The translations under genes and the position numbers were made by a program. This document shows positions 7,041 through 12,186 of a stretch of DNA of 12,186 nt, piece after piece (the first letter of the stretch is position 1; each line of letters opens with the position of its first letter). The stretch spans positions 1-12,186 of the forward strand of contig JAGQQP010000063.1 of the NCBI GenBank assembly GCA_020426085.1, given 5' to 3'. The stretch is from Planctomycetaceae bacterium. GTDB taxonomy: Bacteria; Planctomycetota; Planctomycetia; Planctomycetales; Planctomycetaceae. Below the pieces are notes generated by a model. It worked only from the letters and a program-made list of their open reading frames with translations, was not told the DNA's origin and did not search any database.

Positions 7041-7101
7041 TATCATACAGAGACCGTGCGCAGACGCAGCTGGCGGGCTTCTGTTCTTCTAACCCGATCC
7101 A

Positions 7102-7114
7102 CTGCGGTTCGCAG
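7102..7114 (+). other. Small hairpin in the ftsQ-like leader
   Basis: CTGCG (7102-7106), loop GTT, CGCAG (7110-7114): a perfect 5-bp stem about 40 bases before the ftsQ-like start. No T-run follows, so it is not a terminator. It may be incidental. Confidence 0.25.
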
Positions 7115-7153
7115 CCCGATGATTTGTCAAAGGTCCACGATTAACCAGAGCAC

Positions 7154-8131
7154 ATGAGTCGAAAAACAAGCAAAAAACGACCTGCCAGAAAAAAGGTCGA
7201 AGTGGTCGAAGAAGAAGAGGAAACACTGGAAGAAACGCCTTCCCTGTTCAGCCCTTCGTCATTGATCCGCCTGTTGTTTCGTCCTAAAGTGCTGCTGGTT
7301 CTGGCGGCAGTTGTGACCGGCCTGTTCTTCTTTCAGAAAGTGAAGGAACAGATTCCCGACCTGTCCCAGCGCGAAGAATACCAGATCGAAACCAAACAAC
7401 TCTCCCTGCAGCCGGCACCCCCGCATTATGTCCCGATCGATATTGTCGACCAGGTCATCAGACGCAGCGAATTACCCGCGCGGGTTTCGTTACTCGATCA
7501 GGGGCTGGTAGTTAAGATTGCGGATGCATTCCAGAAACATCCCTGGGTGGAGAAAGTCATTTCCGTCCGCAAGACAAACACGGTGGAAGTCGAAATTCAG
7601 TTTCGCAAGCCGGCGGCGATGGTGGAACTGAAACAGGGACTGTATCCGGTCGACAATGCGGGAGTTCTGTTACCGCCTGAAGATTTTTCTGTCTCCGATG
7701 CCCGTCGCTTCCCGATCATCACCGGCGTCAGCTCGGTCCCGGCCGGCCCCGCGGGAACCTCCTGGGGTGACCTGTCTGTCACGGGAGCGGCCCAGCTGGC
7801 AGAAGCATTGGGTCCCCACTGGAAAGAACTGGATATTGTTTCGATTGAAGCGCCGCCGCGCGTGGCTGCCGACGTCACTCTGGATGATCTGATCTATCGC
7901 CTGATCACAACCGGCGGATCGGAAATTGTGTGGGGCCGATCCCCAAAAAGCCAGCGTCGGGGTGAATTACGGGTCGATCAGAAAATCGGCAAGCTGGAAA
8001 AATACTACCGGGATTACGGCGGCTTTGACCGCCCGCATGGTCCCTATGAAATTGACATACGCCACTGGCAGGAAATTTCCCGACGTCCACTCAAACAGCA
8101 GAGCAGTCAACGTACGCTGATGCGTCGCTGA
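7154..8131 (+). CDS. ftsQ: FtsQ/DivIB-like divisome protein (POTRA)
   Basis: A 325-aa bitopic membrane protein with the FtsQ plan: basic then very acidic cytoplasmic tail (RKTSKKRPARKK, then EEEEE around 19-23), one membrane helix at about 44-61 (PKVLLVLAAVV onward) and a periplasmic part. A POTRA-like segment covers about 80-150, with the FtsQ hallmark KHPWVEKVISVRK (128-140) followed by the beta-domain start VEVEIQFRKPAAMV and GLYPVDNAGVLLP (162-174). The C-terminal region has the FtsQ-like pattern EIVWGR, a helix KIGKLEKYYRDYGG and EIDIRHW (299-305). FtsQ links FtsB/FtsL to the other divisome proteins. The gene follows ddl as in the standard cluster. Divergent C-terminal details make this FtsQ-like rather than a proven orthologue. 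The start at 7154 has only a weak purine stretch upstream, but gives the expected topology. It ends 16 bases before the stop of the convergent gene. Confidence 0.82.
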   Translation: MSRKTSKKRPARKKVEVVEEEEETLEETPSLFSPSSLIRLLFRPKVLLVLAAVVTGLFFFQKVKEQIPDLSQREEYQIETKQLSLQPAPPHYVPIDIVDQVIRRSELPARVSLLDQGLVVKIADAFQKHPWVEKVISVRKTNTVEVEIQFRKPAAMVELKQGLYPVDNAGVLLPPEDFSVSDARRFPIITGVSSVPAGPAGTSWGDLSVTGAAQLAEALGPHWKELDIVSIEAPPRVAADVTLDDLIYRLITTGGSEIVWGRSPKSQRRGELRVDQKIGKLEKYYRDYGGFDRPHGPYEIDIRHWQEISRRPLKQQSSQRTLMRR

Positions 8132-8147
8132 CACTTGCACGGGTTGG

Positions 8148-9314
8148 CTATTGTTTTTGAGACGCCTCGATAAATGAGTCCGGGGAGATGCCTCCTTTAG
8201 CAGCGACCATCTCTGCATAAGTCATGTCAGGACTGAGTCCACAAATCGCAAGAACTGCCGCGCGCAATTGAGAATAGCGAAGATCACCCATAAGATGCGC
8301 CTGTGCGCTGGCATCTCCCTGGATCGCTTTCAGTATACTTTCAGGATTGAGTCCAAATGCGCAACCAATGATGGGAGCCTGTCTCGCTTCTTCCTCTGTC
8401 ACCGAAATCCGAACATGGAGCCCCCCTTTCAAGAAGTAATATTCGACGGTCTTATCACCTGGATGCCACGCACCCACCCCTTCGGGGAAATCTAGCTCCT
8501 CCGGTAAGACCGCTGCATTTCCGATGATGGGAAATGTCCCATCGTAAATATTCTCATGCATCAGTAACCTCGTACACAAAACAGGCTGAACAGCAACTTG
8601 TTCCGGTTCAAGTGGGGGACCCGCATAGGAGTAAATGGCAACCAGCAGACCGCAACCCTGCAAGGGACCATTCAAACCAGCGTAGGGATATGGTTCTGGT
8701 TTGTCTTTAAAGAAGCCCTGCTTTCGCAGCCGGAAAATATCGAGCAGAATTTTTCCATAGCCTGTCTCAGTCTCATCAAAGCGTATTTCAAAAATGTCAC
8801 CAGGTTGATAGCGAACACGGTGGCGTTTCCGGCCACGCATTTCATCAATCTGCTGAAGATGATCAGGAGGGCAGGAGTTGAGAAACGCATCCACCCAGTC
8901 TGCCAGCTGTTCGTAAGTGGTGATGCCGTGATCGTGCAGCGAAACAATGGAACTATCTGAAGCAACATGTGTCACATACAAGTGCTGGAAAGGGAAATTT
9001 TTCCCCCGTGTGCCAAAGTAACAGATAAACGAAAATCCCAGCGACTTACGTGCCAGGATATTGGCGGGCGTTAGAGGTTTGGATTTACCACGTTTGGTCG
9101 CGGGCAATAGTTTTTCGCGGGAATCTGTCTCAAGTTCATAATCATATTCCTGATAGCCGTAATCTTTACTGATTTCATAGCAGATAACTTTACGGATCAG
9201 ATCGCCTTCGAAATAGACGAGCATATCTTTCAGTTCAAGAGTCTCCCATTCCTCCTGAACCGGTTCCAGCCCGAAGTATTCCCGTTGTCTGTTCGTGAGC
9301 GCGAATTGAGACAT
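8148..9314 (-). CDS. Imm26-like immunity-domain protein, 388 aa
   Basis: Soluble protein without signal or membrane segment. The N-terminal region opens with LTNRQREYFGLEPVQEEWE (6-24), an opening I associate with immunity-type proteins, followed by an aromatic/acidic strand region and a basic loop LLPATKRGKSKPLTPANIL (69-87). Residues about 163-300 resemble the Imm26 domain of polymorphic-toxin immunity proteins (KRHRVRYQPGDIFEIRF, then TGYGKILL). The C-terminal 90 residues are unrecognised. Imm26-type proteins neutralise cognate secreted toxins by binding; none is visible in the window. The start could be ATG at 9314 or the adjoining in-frame GTG at 9317; the GGGAG upstream is 8 bases from the ATG, which I prefer. 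Part of the gene is A+T-rich (9121-9180 has 20 G+C in 60), unlike the neighbours, hinting at transfer. It converges on ftsQ. Confidence 0.75.
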   Translation of the reverse strand: MSQFALTNRQREYFGLEPVQEEWETLELKDMLVYFEGDLIRKVICYEISKDYGYQEYDYELETDSREKLLPATKRGKSKPLTPANILARKSLGFSFICYFGTRGKNFPFQHLYVTHVASDSSIVSLHDHGITTYEQLADWVDAFLNSCPPDHLQQIDEMRGRKRHRVRYQPGDIFEIRFDETETGYGKILLDIFRLRKQGFFKDKPEPYPYAGLNGPLQGCGLLVAIYSYAGPPLEPEQVAVQPVLCTRLLMHENIYDGTFPIIGNAAVLPEELDFPEGVGAWHPGDKTVEYYFLKGGLHVRISVTEEEARQAPIIGCAFGLNPESILKAIQGDASAQAHLMGDLRYSQLRAAVLAICGLSPDMTYAEMVAAKGGISPDSFIEASQKQ

Positions 9315-9358
9315 CACTGCATCTCCCTGTATCTCAGAGCCACGTCATACACATTTAC

Positions 9359-9386
9359 AGCGTAGCCAGCCCATAGTGTCAGTCAA
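9359..9386 (-). promoter_or_regulatory. Candidate promoter for the Imm26-like gene
   Basis: On the minus strand TTGACT (complement of 9381-9386), a 16-base spacer, and TACGCT (complement of 9359-9364), preceded by an A/T-rich stretch that could act as an UP element. The -10 box is weak. Confidence 0.3.
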
Positions 9387-9529
9387 TTAAAAAACGGCAC
9401 ATTCGTTTCTGCAGACTATTAGATTTTGGAAAAAAAGATGGAAAAAACACGACAAAGCATTAGATTGAAAAGAAACCAACAGGTTCATACGCTCAGACAT
9501 TGAGACAGGGTTGCCAGAAGGAGAGAGCC

Positions 9530-10261
9530 ATGACTGAGAGATACATCGTCAGGGAATATCAGGAACAGGGATTTGTGCATCTTCCCGCCTGGTATTCGAG
9601 TGAGGAACTGTCTGAAATCAGATCAGCGATTGAACACTATAATCAAGAAATCGTGCCAGGACTGCCTGAAAGTGATGTCGTCTTCGAAGCCGACGGTATC
9701 GCCATTCGCAACTGCTGGCGGATGCAGACGCATGATCCTTTCTTTTCAAAACTCCCTGCAGAAGAACGGCTGCAGACTCTGATTGCAGATCTGGTGAATG
9801 GCACGCCGACCTGCATGGGTGTCGAAACATTCAACAAACCAGCGAAGGTAGGATCAGGAGTGCCCCCGCATCAGGACAATGCGTATTTCTGTCAGGAACC
9901 GCCGGATGTGCTCACCGTCTGGATCGCGATGGATGATGTGACACCAGAAAACGGCCCTGTGCATTATCTGCCCGGTTCTCATACTCAAGGGGTCTCCGAA
10001 CATGTCCCTTCCGGCGTGAAAGGTAACTCCTTCGGGCTGGCGGAAACAGTCGACGAAACTCAAGCGAGTGCGGCCCTGTTAAAGGCGGGTGATATCCTGA
10101 TCCATCACAGTCAGACAATCCACTTCAGTGCCCCGAATGTCAGCGACTTTCCCCGTCTGGGGCTGCTGCTCGTTTTTCGCGGCGCACACACGCAGGATTC
10201 CCCGGAAATGAAAGCCGCTTACCAGAAAGCACGGGCACTGATGGAAGCGGGTTCCAGCTGA
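9530..10261 (+). CDS. Phytanoyl-CoA dioxygenase (PhyH)-family Fe(II)/2-oxoglutarate oxygenase
   Basis: A 243-aa cytoplasmic oxygenase; the family hydroxylates varied small molecules using Fe(II), O2 and 2-oxoglutarate. The N-terminal REYQEQGFVHLPAWYSSEEL (8-27) is the usual PhyH opening. The iron facial triad is visible: H114 and D116 in PPHQDNAYF, and H198 in the segment DILIHHSQTIHFSAPN (188-203). R209 is a good candidate for binding 2-oxoglutarate. GPVHYLPGSH (142-151) is the conserved jelly-roll strand. Length is typical for bacterial members. The ATG at 9530 is preferred to an in-frame TTG at 9500 because AAGGAG lies about 8 bases before it. It stands alone between a divergent immunity-like gene and the acs leader, so the substrate cannot be inferred from neighbours; it lacks obvious ectoine-hydroxylase context. 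Confidence 0.9.
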   Translation: MTERYIVREYQEQGFVHLPAWYSSEELSEIRSAIEHYNQEIVPGLPESDVVFEADGIAIRNCWRMQTHDPFFSKLPAEERLQTLIADLVNGTPTCMGVETFNKPAKVGSGVPPHQDNAYFCQEPPDVLTVWIAMDDVTPENGPVHYLPGSHTQGVSEHVPSGVKGNSFGLAETVDETQASAALLKAGDILIHHSQTIHFSAPNVSDFPRLGLLLVFRGAHTQDSPEMKAAYQKARALMEAGSS

Positions 10262-10662
10262 AGATTGATACGGGAGACCCTGGCTCAACGATTTATCAGG
10301 TGTTCACTTCCATATCATCCAGATTGTAGTGAAAACAGATTAATTCGCGAAGAAAAACAGGAACCGGGCAGACTTTCCCCGAATTTAAAGTGACTTGCGT
10401 ACCCCGTCCCGCTTGATTTTCGGCGTTTTGACGCTTAGATAAGGTATTTAACAACACGTTTCCGTTATCTGAGGAAGCGATTGTCCGTTTGTTGACTTCA
10501 AAAAAACAGTGCCCTAAAATCGCTATCTTAGCATTGTTTATTAATTCTTTAGAAAGACACAGGGAGAGAATCGAATCGGCGGTCCTGATACGGACAGGTA
10601 GCTGATCTACATTTTTCGGTTCTTATTTCGCTCGCCAAATAAAACAAAGGGGAATGACAACG
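10262..10662. other. Non-coding region between the PhyH gene and acsA
   Basis: A 401-base stretch with no credible gene. It carries the strong candidate promoter at 10492-10520, a widely spaced inverted repeat AGATAA (10437-10442) / TTATCT (10465-10470) upstream of it, and a leader of about 135 bases before acsA. In the leader, short competing stems around 10580-10600 (GTCC/GGAC, CCTG/CAGG) are too small to call a riboswitch. I see no clear intrinsic terminator for the PhyH gene. Confidence 0.5.
10492..10520 (+). promoter_or_regulatory. Strong candidate sigma70-type promoter for acsA
   Basis: TTGACT (10492-10497), exactly 17 bases, then TAAAAT (10515-10520): each hexamer differs from consensus at one position, and the spacer is A-rich. 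It is the best promoter match I found in the window, and predicts a start near 10527 and a leader of about 135 bases. Confidence 0.6.

Positions 10663-12186
<1,524 letters not shown>

Noticed and set aside
8132..8147. Bidirectional terminator between ftsQ-like and immunity genes
   Set aside because: The 16-base gap and its edges contain no stem of useful length.
9500..9529. TTG start extending the PhyH protein by 10 residues
   Set aside because: The AAGGAG Shine-Dalgarno lies inside this extension and is correctly spaced for the ATG at 9530.
10560..10662. Riboswitch in the acs leader
   Set aside because: Only 4-bp competing stems are visible and no known aptamer core was recognised.

Overview
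The window reads as chromosomal DNA of a planctomycete, probably from the Gimesia/Rubinisphaera side of the Planctomycetales. The phylum call rests on the style of several proteins: the C-terminus of a planctomycetal dehydrogenase-type beta-propeller protein at the left edge, a Tat-exported NHL propeller, a PqqD-like/M50/HlyD fusion protein beside a stand-alone HlyD adaptor, and a ddl gene followed by a divergent ftsQ-like gene with no ftsA or ftsZ. The genus is a guess. No tRNA, rRNA, CRISPR array, transposase or phage gene was seen.

Layout. Positions 2-550 (+) hold the 3' end of a large exported protein. It converges with a minus-strand pair: an unrecognised 177-aa protein (677-1210) lying downstream of a Tat-exported beta-propeller (1271-2350). 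A nested inverted repeat (608-657) sits in the convergent gap. The propeller keeps all the zinc and catalytic positions I can recall from peptidyl-alpha-hydroxyglycine alpha-amidating lyase (PAL). A 323-base divergent spacer (2351-2673), with candidate back-to-back promoters, separates it from a two-gene plus-strand operon. That operon encodes a periplasmic HlyD-type adaptor (2674-3570) and a 737-aa membrane protein (3605-5818) with a PqqD-like N-domain, an M50 zinc-protease core and its own HlyD-like C-domain. Together they look like an envelope peptide-handling or export device.

Next comes a cell-wall/division block: D-Ala-D-Ala ligase (5990-6952) and an FtsQ-like POTRA protein (7154-8131). 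This is the classic ddl-ftsQ order of the division/cell-wall cluster, but ftsA and ftsZ are missing. In their place is a convergent minus-strand gene (8148-9314) with an Imm26-like immunity domain and locally lower G+C, with no toxin visible. Divergent from it is a PhyH-type Fe(II)/2-oxoglutarate dioxygenase (9530-10261). A 401-base non-coding stretch with a strong sigma70-type promoter then leads into acetyl-CoA synthetase (10663 to the right edge, incomplete).

The most interesting items are the PAL-like propeller, the PqqD-M50-HlyD plus HlyD operon, the reduced division cluster, and the solitary immunity gene. All functional calls come from motif reading and remembered family patterns; no search was run.
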